64,000 nucleotides of DNA from Klebsormidium nitens. Its lineage: Eukaryota > Streptophyta > Klebsormidiophyceae > Klebsormidiales > Klebsormidiaceae. The stretch spans positions 62,001-126,000 of the forward strand of contig DF236993.1 of NCBI GenBank assembly GCA_000708835.1. The letters are read 5' to 3'. Position numbers and translations under genes: made by a program. This document shows, piece after piece, positions 46,301 to 58,700 of the stretch. The first letter of the stretch is position 1. The number at the start of each line of letters is the position of its first letter. Under the pieces are notes generated by a model, which was not told the origin of the DNA, did no database searches, and saw nothing but the letters and a program-made list of their open reading frames with translations.

Positions 46301-49300
46301 ATATCCTTTCTGTCTGATGGTGAGGCCAGAACAACCGGTGCCTTTCCAGGATGCGTTTTCTGAGCCGAAGCCACCGGTCTCCTTTTTCGTCAGAACAAAA
46401 CCGAATTCGTATTTCCTACAATGTAAGACCTCCGTGATGGCGTCCTCTTCCAGTCTCCAACGTTCTCATCCAAAGTCGTATCCTAAAACTCAGATTTCTT
46501 ATTTTGTTTCATCTCAGGTGCACAAGTTGATCCGCGACTATGCTGAGTTAGAGGTGCCCCAGGACAAGCTCCTCTTCAGGATCCCAGCCACGCTCGAGGT
46601 AACAAAAGCCGCGCCCCTACTAAGAGGGGGCACTGCAATGAGAATAATGATAGTCGGATTGTTTGGCGTCCCTTCCCTTCTTCTCTATTTGGCCTTATGG
46701 AAGCGAAACTTCAAGCTTGTTGACAAAAGTGGCCTCTGACCTGCAAGAAACCCTCTCTTTTGGTCATCGTCGACTAGACAACCTGCTCTAAGGAGTTGCG
46801 TACGGACTCTTTAGACTTCACGAGGGGCAGATGTTTCATAACCTACCAGCTTCCCTCAACTTCGACGGGCGTAGTGCTTACGGAATGTACATAGCCTATG
46901 CTTGCGTCGCAGGGAATCGAAGCTGTGAAGCAGCTCGAGTCAAAGGGCATTCAGACGCAGGTCAACTTCGTCTACAGGTAAGGCACAAGACGCTTAAGCC
47001 TTCTCCTGACCGTCGTCTTTCTGTGGGCTCTACTGAGCGGCTGTCTTCCTTTCGTTCCGTTCTACTGTCGCTTGTCATTGATAGAACCTAAAATGCTTTG
47101 TCCGGAAAGTGTTAATTTCACCACGTAACTTCGGGGCTCACTCAACGGAGTACTGCTCGCAATCCTGTTGCGGCCGAAGTACTACGTGGGTTGGAGATGT
47201 TGTAGGGAAGGATGCATACTTATATCAGGCGACATGAAAACATCTTGTGAGGACTTTTCAGGCTTCGGAAGGCCGGCGAGGTACAGAAAGCGGTGCCGCA
47301 GCAATCCGATCCACTTTCGGAGATATCACTTCGACCGATGTAATTGCAATGAAGACCTCTTCACGAATGCCCATCTTTTGAGCTGTTCAGTACTCCTTTT
47401 AGTAAGAGCTCTTCAAAGCCCTGGTCTACACGGCGTGTTTCAAGGGATCTCAAGCATATGATCCTGCAACGACTGGACCCTTAGTAAGTCGGACTCGCGT
47501 TCCTCCTGCAGTCTTGCACAAGCCGCTGCTGCGGCAGACGCAGGGGCGTCCGTCATCCAGATCCTGGTGGGCCGGCTACGGGTGAGCAGAACATTCTCGC
47601 CCCACGTTTATTGCTCAACCAGCTGTCCGCAGGGTTTTTGACGTATAGGGCAATAGTCCTTGATCAAGAATTGAAGATCTCAAGCTCTCTTTGCATGCGG
47701 TAATGGAGTCAAATGCTGCATCCAAAAAGCCTTGAAATCAAAAAAAATCAAAAAGCCCGAGGGCCAAATGTCTTCCTCTCGTCTCCGCTTTCGCGCATTC
47801 AGTCGAACGCACCCCTGTCGTGCAATACACAGGCGCTGCAAGACACCCGCTCTTCCACTTGATCTCGCCGAAGGAACCCAACAGAATCGACCAGTTACCA
47901 GTCCCACTCACGACGCATTCTGATTTGACGGATGCTCACAGTCAGCGAGCGCCAAGCAGATACTTCAAGCACCCATACCGTGCAAACAGCTGTCTTCAAC
48001 TTCGTATGTTGTTTTGTCGGAGGGGCTGGGAGCCTGCACAACACGGTTAGGAGGCGTTACATGGTCTTTAAAAGCGGAATTGACGCGAAGTCTGGCAAGT
48101 AGTAGTATCCAAGTTTTGATCCCAACAGGTTTGTGTGATATAATCTTCTTAACGACACTCCCTGTTACTGCCAAGCAGTACTGCTCTGGCCGAGAGCCTC
48201 GACTCGGATTCAATTTTCGCCCCCAGCCTAGAAATTACAATCTTGAACAAATTGGCAGACAATTTTCTGAAATGAGACATCCTACGGTTGCAGGACCACG
48301 CACGTGCCAACTCTCAGGACGTTATCCCGGATCCAGGCGTGAGCTTGGTAAGCAACGAGGCTTTCAACAAAGTCCCGTGTTCGGCTCATAAGTAAAGTCC
48401 CCGTAATTGAACGCCGGGCAAGAAGGGACTGAGTTGTGTATTTGGCTGGTAACGGCAGGAGCTGTCAGCGTCTATGACGGAGAAGGACTTGCAAAGAAAG
48501 ATGCACCTGTGATAGCTTTCGGGGATTTGCCTACAGAGGGCGAAATGACCTCGTTTACTTGAGGGTTGAGTGGCAACTCGTCAATTGGGTCCCGCCGCTT
48601 TACCATAAGCATGATTGGGTTTGGCAAGGCATGGAGCGCAGGTCCTTCCCGGCAAGTTTGATACCGTTTTCGCTTACGAACCCTTCTGGTCCAGATCGGT
48701 TACAGCCGCGTTAAAATTGATTATTTCTTTGGTGGGAGAATCATCGTCCTCGGTCGAACACTTACCCTGCTGTTTTGCTATGATTATAGTGACGTCGGCA
48801 AGTATGAAGGAAATCTGTTTAATTATCTTGCTACCGGGGCTTCTCAACACTGGAAAACATCCAGACCGGACTATTGAGCCGAGTGAAAGCATTTTTGAAG
48901 GTTCACCCCGGGGATATTCCGATTGGATCACGAGAAGATTCCGCATGGCACTCTTCCGTTGCAGGTGAAGAATGCGTACAACTACGTCCAGAAGAAAGGT
49001 CTCAAGACCAAGGTCATGGCGGCAGCTCTGCGCAACAAGCAGGACGTCTTCAGCCTCCTAGGGTGAGTGCGTTTTTGCGTTTGCTTCCGGGATTCCAACG
49101 GTTTTCTGGCGCCTTTGTGTCGAGTCTGCTTGTCACGACGCGGTCTTTTCGATAGAGCTTTTCAATTGACGTTCTTGATGAAGCGACTTCTGACAAGACT
49201 TTGCGACGTTTCGGAAAGTGCATGAGGACTTGATTTCATCGCTGCCAACACCGGTGGCCTCTTCTTGATGCAAGGCGATGTGGTTGAATCCTCTGAGCCT

Positions 49301-50254
49301 CTTCGACAGTGATGCGTACTTTGCTCTCTTTATCTGTCAAGATTTCCGACGGCCGTGCAGATTCTTCAAATGCTTTTCGGACAGTTTGCTGCATTCCGCT
49401 GCTGCTATTTGGTGCAGTTCTTAGGACACATGTGGTGATGCAGACTTGTTGAAATGTCTGACTCGTACAACATCCGAGGTATGGACACCATGTACATCGG
49501 TTTGACAGGTTCTGAGGCCGCCTGCAAACTTCTGACGCCGAGGAGAGGTGGTGGGAGACCCCGTAGAAAATTGTCGTGGAAAAAGATCTATGTTTAAACA
49601 ATTAATATTATGTCGCTTTTTTGCAGCGTGGACTATCTGGTGGTTCCGGGCAAGGTCCTGGGCGAGTTGCAGAAGTCGTCGGCGGACCTCGACGAGAGCA
49701 GCGGCTTCTCGCGCGTCCTCTCTCCCGCGGGAGCGAATGTTGCCCAGCTCGAGAAGGTGACCACGATTTCCGTGTTAGTTTCGTCTTTTTGTCCTTCGAG
49801 GTGATCTTATGAGTTGTGTCCACTGGCAGTCGGGCGGGAAGTGGTTTGTCCTTGGGGTGAACCACACGAATGAGTGCATTTAGCTCCGCACATACAGAAT
49901 GAGGGAGAGAACGTGCGTCTAGCAGCACGGGGCCGGTCCTTGACCGGCGAAACCAACGAAAAGGGGCTTGCAAGAAAGAGAAAGGCAGCTTCGGACACCT
50001 CTCAAGTAAGTCTCTCGACTGATTTCATGTTTGTTCCCTCTGCTGTTCCTCCTACCGACACATAAAGATACTAGTGTTGTTAGGTTGATCAAACAATTTG
50101 TCTGCAGGTGCCGGCCCTGACCCAGCAAAGCTGGAGCGCGGCCATCGGTGAGGCGGCAGAGCACTTGCTGGCCGCGGGCTTGAAGGCGGAGGCCGAGCAG
50201 TCGGAGAGGGCAGAGGAACAGTTTGCCAAGATCTGGCCCCCTGCCAACATGTAG
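43347..50254 (+). CDS. Plastid-type transaldolase, plant class
   Basis: Thirteen exons: 43347-43427, 44041-44221, 44485-44563, 44874-44949, 45335-45406, 45755-45859, 46518-46598, 46913-46977, 47512-47581, 48294-48347, 48965-49062, 49627-49756, 50108-50254; every junction is in phase, 412 residues. The first ~85 residues (MMETATATFSNCLRFPAAVR) resemble a chloroplast transit peptide. Core motifs in order: IVPDTINFDD, FLATAATVTPGF, VSNDIDARIAHDT, LLFRIPATLEG, GIQTQVNFVYSLAQAAAAAD, ASVIQILVGRLRD, KVMAAALRNKQDVFSLLGVDY and the C-terminal FAKIWPP. The match to the plant transaldolase type is strong across the whole length. The enzyme moves dihydroxyacetone units between sugar phosphates in the pentose phosphate pathway through a Schiff base on Lys in the (I/F)K(I/L)xxT motif. 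Here that residue is Arg (AGG codon in exon 7), which calls activity into question. Confidence 0.92.
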
Positions 50255-51845
50255 ATTAAAAGTTCTCGGCTCTTAGTATGTCGCATCTGCTTTTGAGTGT
50301 AGAAAGTTCAAAGGGCGGTATCACGCCATAGTGTTGCGAAGTAAGCTGTACTTGTAAGTGAGGGTGATTGTCGAACCATGGGAGGGCCGCCATGTCAGAG
50401 ACAGAAGCTGCGTTTTGCAACCGCTTATGGTTGACACCCAGCAGCGCGCAGATTTTCCAAAACCGAGTTGATTAGGATAGGACACAAGTACTTCACCTGT
50501 CTGCATCAGTACAATTGTTGCAAGTACTCAAGCAGCTGCATCAACCTGTTTCTTATCAACATCGACTCGAGGATCACAATGATGGTTGCGTGCATGGTCA
50601 ACAACACCGACATGCTCCGCTGTCCTTTTCCAGAGATATCATAAGCTACTGATCAGCTATATCCCATTGACCGAAGTCACGTGCAAAGGAAGTTGTGACA
50701 ATTTTTTGATCAATAAGGAATCGTGGATCGACGTATGCATGGCCTTAAAGGTTCAGCTCGGCTGCACCGTAAATTTGGAGGGATAGGGCCGAAAGGAGCC
50801 GCGATTGCATATATAATTTGGCATGGCCGGCTGATATCATGCTGGGCCATCTGTCAGTGGGCCGCTGATCAGCTAGCCATGATCAATGGCATATGACTCA
50901 ATCATCATGCGCTGGCAATTAAAGCTCGAAGTGCCAGGTTTACCGGAGTCGTCATGCATGACAAACGTACAGGCTGCGGTAGTACGCGTTTCAATGGACT
51001 ATCACAACATGATTGTGATGCACAGCGTGCTGCAGCACGGTATGCATCACATGGTATATTTCTCAATTCAACATGTACGTATAGCCTTAGTAAAACGGAA
51101 GATCCCAACCTAGCCTTCGTCAACGAACGGCTTTAAGCATTGCTCACCAAACCGTCGAATTACCAACGCAGTATAGAGTAAGAAAACTAAGCCAAGATGA
51201 TCCCGTGCATGGTATATGTCCTGCTAACATGATTGAGAGCCCAATGGCAGCCTCACTGGCAGCGGCGATTGTAATCACAAACAAAGCAAATATTCATTCC
51301 CGCGATTGACCTGTGTCATACAAGAAGCTTGAGAATACGGTAGTTCCAAGCGGCGCTCCCTAGGTGTATCACTTCTATAACTCCTAATGCTCCTCGCCTG
51401 CTTTTGCACCAGCTTCTGGAGATGTCTGTTCTAACTTCGCGAGTCACCCCTTTCTCAAACTCGAATAAGACCATCGTGTTGTCCTTGTTTCATTCAAAAA
51501 TTTGCAAAGGTTGGGTGCCGATTCCCTTGCTACTGTTGTGGACTTCGTTCTTTCGTCTTCTTGTCTTTGACTTTGTCTTCTTTTCTTTGACTTGACCGCT
51601 CGCAAATTTTCGAGAACACAAGCTGTCTGCCAAGCTGGGGACTATAGTGTAGTCAGAGCTGCAAATCTAGAAACGGCATACTCCGCACCTTTTTTGCATC
51701 TGATGCAGGCCCTTTGGATTCGATACTCCAAAGTGTTCCACACAGGAACCATTTGTGCGCACAAGGTTTTGTGCATCGAAGGACGTGACGAGCGCCCCTT
51801 GGCGCTCCGCGTCTGCTTGAAATGGTCCAGCAGCGCAGCCCATTT
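50255..51845. other. Intergenic stretch between convergent genes
   Basis: The 3' flanks of transaldolase and the RBM18-like gene. The part at 50760-51130 is rich in atgcat/gatcatg-like short palindromes. No gene, RNA or mobile element is recognised. Confidence 0.5.
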
Positions 51846-52661
51846 TCACCCACCACTCGCCCCCTCCTCTTCCATGCTTCTAAGTTTCTTTTGAATGGCC
51901 GCAATCTGCCTTTCCCTCTCTGCGACCCCAGACCCACTCTTCTTTGCTGCTTTTGGCCCCCTCCCCCCCTCTGCAAACCGCACGACCAGAGGCCTGCCAA
52001 GAAAAGACCTCCCATCTAGTTGCGCCACCGCTTTTTCCGCCTCCCTCCGGGTGGAGAACTCAACGAAAGCGTACCCCCGGGGCTGCCCCTTTTTGGGACC
52101 ATCGCGGTGCCACATGAAGTCCTCCTGGACGATTGTTCCGTGCTGCGAGAAGAGCTTTACGAGCTGATACCTGCATCAATACAGGAGCAGAAGAAGACGC
52201 AACGATCAGCTCGGCATCAGATATTGGCATCCTCGCTTCACTGACAGTGCACTCATCACCAACTAGCTGATTCGATTGGCCTTTTTGACGTTCAGACTTC
52301 TGAGGTGGCCGCCTGATTGGTGCATTCAGAAAAGATTGAAGGGTGCGCTATAGCAGCGATATCAGAAGGATGGCAAGCGCCAAAAAGCATCCTCTTGACA
52401 GAGAGGAACTCAGATGGTGTTACCCTGGAAACTAGGGCAACAATCTGAGACCAGCAGAAGACTCATGTTTTACTTTAGCATGGATCCACACATATGCATC
52501 CATGTAGTATGGATGCTGAGAAATTGCAGCCTTTCTGCATCAAATCCCAACTGCAAACAGACGAGCAAACAAACAACTGCATGACTTCCTTACTCTGTAA
52601 CTTTGGGGCTCAAGTTTCCGACGAACAACTTGAAGTGCAGATCTTTGTGGTCTTTTGACAT
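51846..52661 (-). CDS. RBM18: RBM18-like single-RRM RNA-binding protein
   Basis: Two exons: 52661-52594 and 52170-51846, joined in phase 2, about 130 residues. The single RRM starts almost at the N terminus: RNP2 KLFVGNL in exon 1, then NLSPKVTEYQLVKLFSQHGT across the intron, IVQEDFMWHRDGPKKGQ, and RNP1 RGYAFVEF, ending FLGRPLVVRFAEGG. The DHK start, the VTEYQLVKL segment, the WHRDGPKKGQPRGYAFV segment and the small size all match the RBM18 family (one RRM, about 130-190 residues), a conserved but poorly studied RNA-binding protein. The tail is a short charged helix (AERERQIAAIQKKLRSMEEE). It faces away from the unknown gene at 55.7 kb, with mobile elements between. Confidence 0.88.
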
Positions 52662-53152
52662 TGTGGTGCGAGCTAAGTGGGCCGGGTCGACTAAAGCAGA
52701 ACAACATTCATATTCATACAGAAGGCACTGCTGCAAATGACCCCAGTGCCAGAAAAGACTGGTCCACGAGGGCACGACATGTAGAAACAAGCCCTACTGC
52801 ATGAGCTGCGCGTGCATGGGCTTGGGAATCAGAAGGTAGGCAGGGGAAAGACTTCTAAAGTGCAGAACTTCAAACCAGCTTTCCTGTTGGCAATGGGGCT
52901 ATGAGAAAGCTATATAGTCATTAAACACGCTCCTGATGACATAGGTAGAAATGTTTGCGTCCTTGTACCTCACAACTCTATTTCTTGCAGGACTTGGATG
53001 ATCCCTCTAATCGTCAGGCCGTTCTGCAGTGCCTAGCTCGATTTGACACATTGGCATGCCAGGACTCAGGAGATGACATTGATGGGACATTCAAGGGAGC
53101 TTGCGCCGCCATGGCGGCAGCTAGGGCCCGCGCTGCCGCGTATCGGCACAGC
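52662..53152. promoter_or_regulatory. 5' flank of the RBM18-like gene up to the nested elements
   Basis: About 490 bases separate the start codon of the RBM18-like gene from the left edge of the outer hAT-like element. The promoter and leader should lie here. I see no clear TATA box and no coding region. Confidence 0.4.
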
Positions 53153-54366
53153 CTGCGAACCAGGGGTTCTGGCGGGGCGCCAAACGGGGCGCAGAGCGCC
53201 CCGGGGCAAATCCTGGCGCCCCCGGGCGGAAGCCCGGGGCACCTGAGCGCCCTGGGCCGCAGGCCCCGCCTACTCTTGGAAAGTACTAGATCCAGGCCGC
53301 CACAACCGGGAACTCTAATTTGAATTCTATCAGTACAGATTATCAGAGCAATTGCCTGCACATATCAGGACACAAAGGAAGCCACATGGTTCCAGGAGGT
53401 GGAGATCTCAGATAAGCAGTGTTTCCGCTAACTTTTTCAATTGGTGGCACTCGGGCCCCCTGGGCTCGGTCTTCGGGGGCCCGTTGGGCCCCCTCAGCAT
53501 CCATATTGGGGGCCCAAGGGCCCCCTCGGAACTCTGATTGGGGGCCCAAAATTGGCTTGAAATCGCCCCCTGTTTAGATTATATAGGACGTCTTGTCGCA
53601 ATATTATACGAAATGGGGGGCTGAAGGCCCATTCCACAAAGAGTAGCCCCCCAATAGATGAAATGGGGAATGTTGAACACATTTCTGCTCCATTTTAACA
53701 AGGAATATTCTATAAAAGCTCAAAAATGCCTGTATAAGCTTGAAATATTCCGTAAGCTTAGGCCCCCTCACACCGATGTATGGGGGCCAAAGGGCCTCCA
53801 GCCAATGCTCTTTGGGGGCCGGTCGGGCCCCTCGCTTCTATCTTTGGGGGCCCAACGGGCCCCCAAGGCCCTCCTATTGGGGGACGATATCGGCCATTGG
53901 GGGCGATAATGGCTGGTGGCGGGCCCCCAGTGGAAACACTGGAGATAAGCACTTGTAGTTAATTGAAAATGCTACAAATTTCATGAGTCAAGCTATGTAC
54001 ACTTAGCCAAAAATCATGATAATAACAGTAAATCTGCAAGGATATGCTTCGATAAGGCAATTGTTCCTATAGTAGGACGGTGGACCTGCTTTGGATACGA
54101 GGGCACGGATTCTTTTTGACTTTTTGCCGACCGCTTGTACCGTATACCTAGTCTGTAGACAGACGTCTTGAGGCACAGGAGGCAGCCCAGGACCGGTATG
54201 CACGAATTCGGCTCGGTTAAACACAGCTTCCGCCAGAATACCTACTGTACCGGGCGCTGGCGCCCGGGCTTGGGCGCCCCAGGGAAGCTGGTCGGCGCCC
54301 CGGGGCGAAGCCCAGGGGCGCCACAGCACCTCCGGGCAAAATCCTGCTAGAACCCCTGCTGCGCGC
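53153..54366. mobile_element. Outer hAT-like non-autonomous element
   Basis: Terminal inverted repeats CAGGGGTTCTGGCGGG (from 53161) and its near reverse complement ending AGAACCCCTG at 54358; the first 10 bases are perfect, later ones have a few mismatches. The flanking 8-mers ctgcgaac (53153-53160) and ctgcgcgc (54359-54366) agree at 6 of 8 positions, as expected for an old 8-bp target duplication. Both ends are unusually GC-rich and can fold on themselves. There is no transposase. A second element sits inside it. Confidence 0.65.
53409..53949. mobile_element. Inner hAT-like MITE, 525 bp, nested
   Basis: TIRs CAGTGTTTCCGCT (53417-53429) and AGTGGAAACACTG (53929-53941) match at 12 of 13 positions. 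The flanking 8-mers cagataag (53409-53416) and gagataag (53942-53949) match at 7 of 8. CAGTG termini with 8-bp duplications are the hAT hallmark. The interior is non-coding and dominated by clusters of gggggccc/gggcccc palindromes at both ends. It inserted into the outer element. Confidence 0.82.
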
Positions 54367-55701
54367 ACAGCTGGCAACATGCAAATCTGCTGAACAGTTT
54401 TGTGAATCAGGTAGGTACCTAGCTCCGATAACATCGAACATTCGAAATTTGAATTTTGCACATGCAGTACGGTACAAGAAGGTACACATTTTCGTTTCCT
54501 AAAATAGGTGATCCTTGTCAGATGATAACCCTGATTTCTCTCCCGGAAGAAGGGACACCTTGCTCGGTTGGTTCTTCCCGCCCACTTTCGTCTGCAATTC
54601 TATGTATGGCTGTCTATCACCCGAGCGCCTTTTTTCCTCCCGAGGCTCCCACTGGGTTATGCACAATAATACACCAGGCGCTGCGTATCTGGTAGACTGG
54701 CAGATTGTGGCGACCAAGAAAATCCGGGATATTGAGATCGCCCGGCGGCCGCACCCTGCACGTCTCCGTAATTTACGTGCGCGATTGTTTGCACCCTGTG
54801 CCAGACCGCCAGTTCTGGTCCAGACGTTTCTTTCATGTCTGTTTCCCTCAGTGTCAAAGCTTCACGACACCATAGTCAGCATTTTTTTTTGACACAAGCG
54901 TTTGCATGGCGTCCCGCTGCCAGAACGCCCCCGTACCCTCCGCATGACAACAACAGACCCTGTGTCCAGGAATGCGATTAGAACCGGGCTTTCCACCTAC
55001 GGTTAGTTTCCGGTGTGTCTCAGAAACCTCGCTTTGTGGTAGAGGTTCAGAAATACCGTAATCAAATTGCATACCTATTCTCGTGGCTTTGCTACCTATT
55101 AAAACAAGGAGCCGGATTCTAAAACTATGTGGGAGTCGGCGCGTTCAACGGGTCGCCCGGAAAAGTCCCAGACTTCTCGCGCTTGCGCCTGGCCGTACAC
55201 TGTCCGTACTGCCTCGCCCACAAAGATGCCCGGTCACGACTCCAGTGTCAAGGCGCCCCTTCGGGCAATGCTGTGATTTGCAATTTCAATCTGCAACCTA
55301 CTAGATAGCTGAGTGAAAATGCAGACCTTCGTCTCTCTTCAGCAGCTGTAATTTGAGTCCTGGCTCCCGAGTACCCACAGCGCATCGTGCTCTGGCCGCA
55401 CACAAATCGAGGGAAGGAGGAGGTATTTGAGAACAAGATTATGAGAAGGAACGCCATTCTTTGAAGCTGTCATGGGGAGCAACTGATGTGTCCTGTCTCC
55501 TTTGCCATCCTGCAATGACGGCGCTGCAGCGGGATACTTTGGCTGGCCAGCTCGTCTCGTGCGGTGAGGTGCGGCGGTGAACTGCTGGAATGCCGCGCAA
55601 GCAAGTGAGATTAGTTTCGAGCAGAGCTAAATAGGTCGTATATCTGATATAATATAGAGTTTGCGTGGCGATCGGCTTAAAAGAAGCGGCTGGAATGTAA
55701 C
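54367..55701. other. Intergenic stretch upstream of the unknown gene
   Basis: Only short frames on both strands, without recognisable domains. It probably holds the promoter of the gene starting at 55.7-55.9 kb. I see no repeat or RNA gene. Confidence 0.45.
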
Positions 55702-58700
55702 TTGTTGGCGCGCAGCACGCTCCTTTCAAAGACTTCGTTCAGCCCTCCTTTGCATGAGTCCTGTAAACCTGCAGACTCCGCCACCTCAGATAGCTTGCAA
55801 AATCCTCCGCTTCTACGAGTAACAGACCTCAAGATTGAAGTTTGGGTCTGTGAGCTAGAGTGGGGGGGCGGGGAGGGAACGAGATACGAGAGGGGAACGA
55901 TGGGGAAGGGCTCGGACGCGGGCTTCGACCCCACACCGCTCAAACTGGCCAACCGCTTGAAGCTCTCTGGGGAAGAAAGCGGGTTCCTAGAACACATCGG
56001 CAATGTGCGCTCCTTTCTCAGCGCACAGCCCCCTGTGGTGGACATTCCCATTCCGGAGCCTGAGCTCCGGGCAGCAGAAGGAGAATGTGCCCCAGAGGAC
56101 GGTGTGAATATCTTCTGCCAGGTGCCCTGCCTGCAGAGCTCGTGCCTGACGGCCGACATGATCGTCTCCCCCATGCTCGTTTTCCCCGGGCAGTACGTGG
56201 GGGTTATTCACACCAGCCCCGCGCGCCGGCGCGCCCCAAAGGTGCCCTGCGTGCAGAGACTTCTCCCAGTGGAGGTGCTGGAGTGTTTGGTGAAGGTGGC
56301 GGATAATAGCTTTCACTTTCTGGGGCGGGTGTTTGAGACTGCCGCCACGCTCACGGCGGGGGGGACCAAGCTGGAAGACCATGTGGCTTTGGTCCGGCGG
56401 GAGGTGCTTTACACCACTGCGACGAAGGTGTTCCCAGCCTCAGCAATTGTTGGTGAGAATAGGCTCCGCCTCCTTACTGGCTGCTTTTCTATTTCTATTC
56501 CTAGGCTGCATTCGGGTAGTTGCCACTTGCTGGCTCAGTTAGAAATTGGTAAGAACTGGTCACTTCATTGATTGGCTGCGCCTATACAGAAAGTTTGTTC
56601 AGTCTGGCGGTAAGTGCTTTCACTGGAGGGTTGGATAAGGTTGGCTGTCATTGCTGAGTCACCAGCGGAACATTAGCGGCCGTTACAAAGCTTTCAGGCT
56701 TTCAATAGAGAAGTAGTGAGGTGCTGAGCATGCGACGTTCACTAAGTAAACTGACTGCGTCTAATACGTGCTCATATGTGCATAGGATGTTTTTGGAAGA
56801 TTCTACTAAGGGAAGTCGTTGTTTATTGACCTCGAAAATGTCAGCCTTTGTGGAAGTCAATCCTTGCGAAGAGCAACCTCGATTGTTGCTATAAGACTCG
56901 GTTGACTTTCCAATTATGAGAGTTATCTCATATTGAATGTTACCGTTGATGAACTGGGACAAAATGCACTTTGGTAACTAAGAGCTTGCCTTACCAGAAA
57001 CTTGGTGACATTACAAACCAAACTCAATCCTTTGAAAGGAGCCTAACAGGCTTTTGTTTGTGGATTGGCTGAGGCATGCAGTGAGCTTTATGCAACCAGC
57101 GGACAGTCTCGGTTGGGTAAACCGGCCTTTACATTGCTCTGATCGAAGTTAGTCATACTTAAAAGATATCTCTTGCCACCAAGTCATTGCGCCCAAGAAA
57201 ATGAATTGGTGTGCTGGAATTTCCCTCTCAGATCTGGAGGCTTTTAACAAAGCTTTTGGACACGAGAGGATGGCATGCTTCTCAAATCAGTCCGCTGCAT
57301 TGCAGAAACTTGAGTAATGCAGGGAACAGATGAGGTCCTGCGTCTAGAAGGAGATTGTTGCTTAACCTATTTGTTAATGTGGGGCTGTCTAAGTATCCTA
57401 AGACCCAAAGACAGGAACTGGGACCTGGGGTATCCAGAATATAGTCAAAAAGTACCCTGACTAATTGGTAAAACTGACACTAGCGGCATGACTTCTCACA
57501 GCCTGCTCATACTTGTACTGCTTGCATTGGCTGTTCCAATCTGAGTCCCGACCCTTCTGTTACCCAGTCCCAAACTAAATCGCTCTTCTAGATATTCTTC
57601 TGGATATATGTTCGCTAGAAGTTTTGGAACCTATCCTCAACTGTCAAGCTCATGTAAGGTCGTCTGAAAGCCAGGTGCATCCATTCCCCCTTCTAACATT
57701 ACCGCTCAACACATCTTACCTCCTCTACATAACCATCGTCTTAACCCAAAGATTGCTAACCCCCTTCCGCCCCCCTCTTTCAGGTCCATGCGAGGTCTTC
57801 TACCAGCGAGATCCTTTCATCCAGTGGGAAAAGCGGATGCCGTCCGATCGACGCTTTCTGTGCCGCTACATTGTTCAGGACAAAACCTCTCTGACCTCTG
57901 GAACCCGGGTCGCTAACCTTACCCCCCTCTCCCTAACCAAAAAGCGCCACCTGGACTCCCGCGTGTTTGGGCCCCAGGCGCAGGTGCTACCAAGTGACGC
58001 GGCTGCGCCGCTTACTGCCTCTATTAGGGTGAGTGCTGTTACTAAATGTTCAGTCCTTTTTCACTGACGTGAGTCTGCGACCTTGTAACTCCAGGTGCCT
58101 GAAGCTGAGGCACTCAAAATCCTTCCCCTTCTGGTCGACTAGATCCTTCCTTTGGATCTTCATGCTGCAGACATCTGTAAGGGACTAGATTCTTCCTTTG
58201 GATCTTCATGTTGCAGACATCTGAAAGGAAATTGATCTACCAGCTGTGTTTAGATGGCTTACCAGAGACGTTGATGGTCCAGTCGTTGTCAAGCACAGGC
58301 TCGAGTCCAATCACTCCCAGATCTGGTGACATTACTACAGATCTGGTTTCGTTCCGAGTCTCTAACACCTGTAGGCTCTGCTCTCTGTGTTACCCTAAAT
58401 GAGATGCAAGACTGCCGGAAAAGGCGTGCACAGGAGCTTCTCCAGAGCCTACCTGGACTGCACCCTCAACTAAGCACAATTTGATTGCATTCTCAGGAAC
58501 TGCTGTGAAGAGAACAGCATGTTTGTCTCTCTGGATCTTAAACCCCGAGTCGTTTTTGCCCTGTGCAGGAACACTACTGGCTGGTAATCGCCGAGCTGGT
58601 CGAAAAGCGGATGGGCGTGCGCAAGAGCTGCGAGCGCGCAGAGATCGAGCTGCACATGCCGCTGGAGGCGTTTGCTGCTTGCGTGGAAGTGCTGGGGACG

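Noticed and set aside
52955-53323. 122-residue plus-strand frame
   Set aside because: Its second half lies in the GC-rich end of the outer hAT-like element; no splice or domain support.
58138-58232. Tandem repeat with CTGCAG considered as another splice-junction copy
   Set aside because: It does not resemble the following exon start, so it is only a tandem duplication within the intron.
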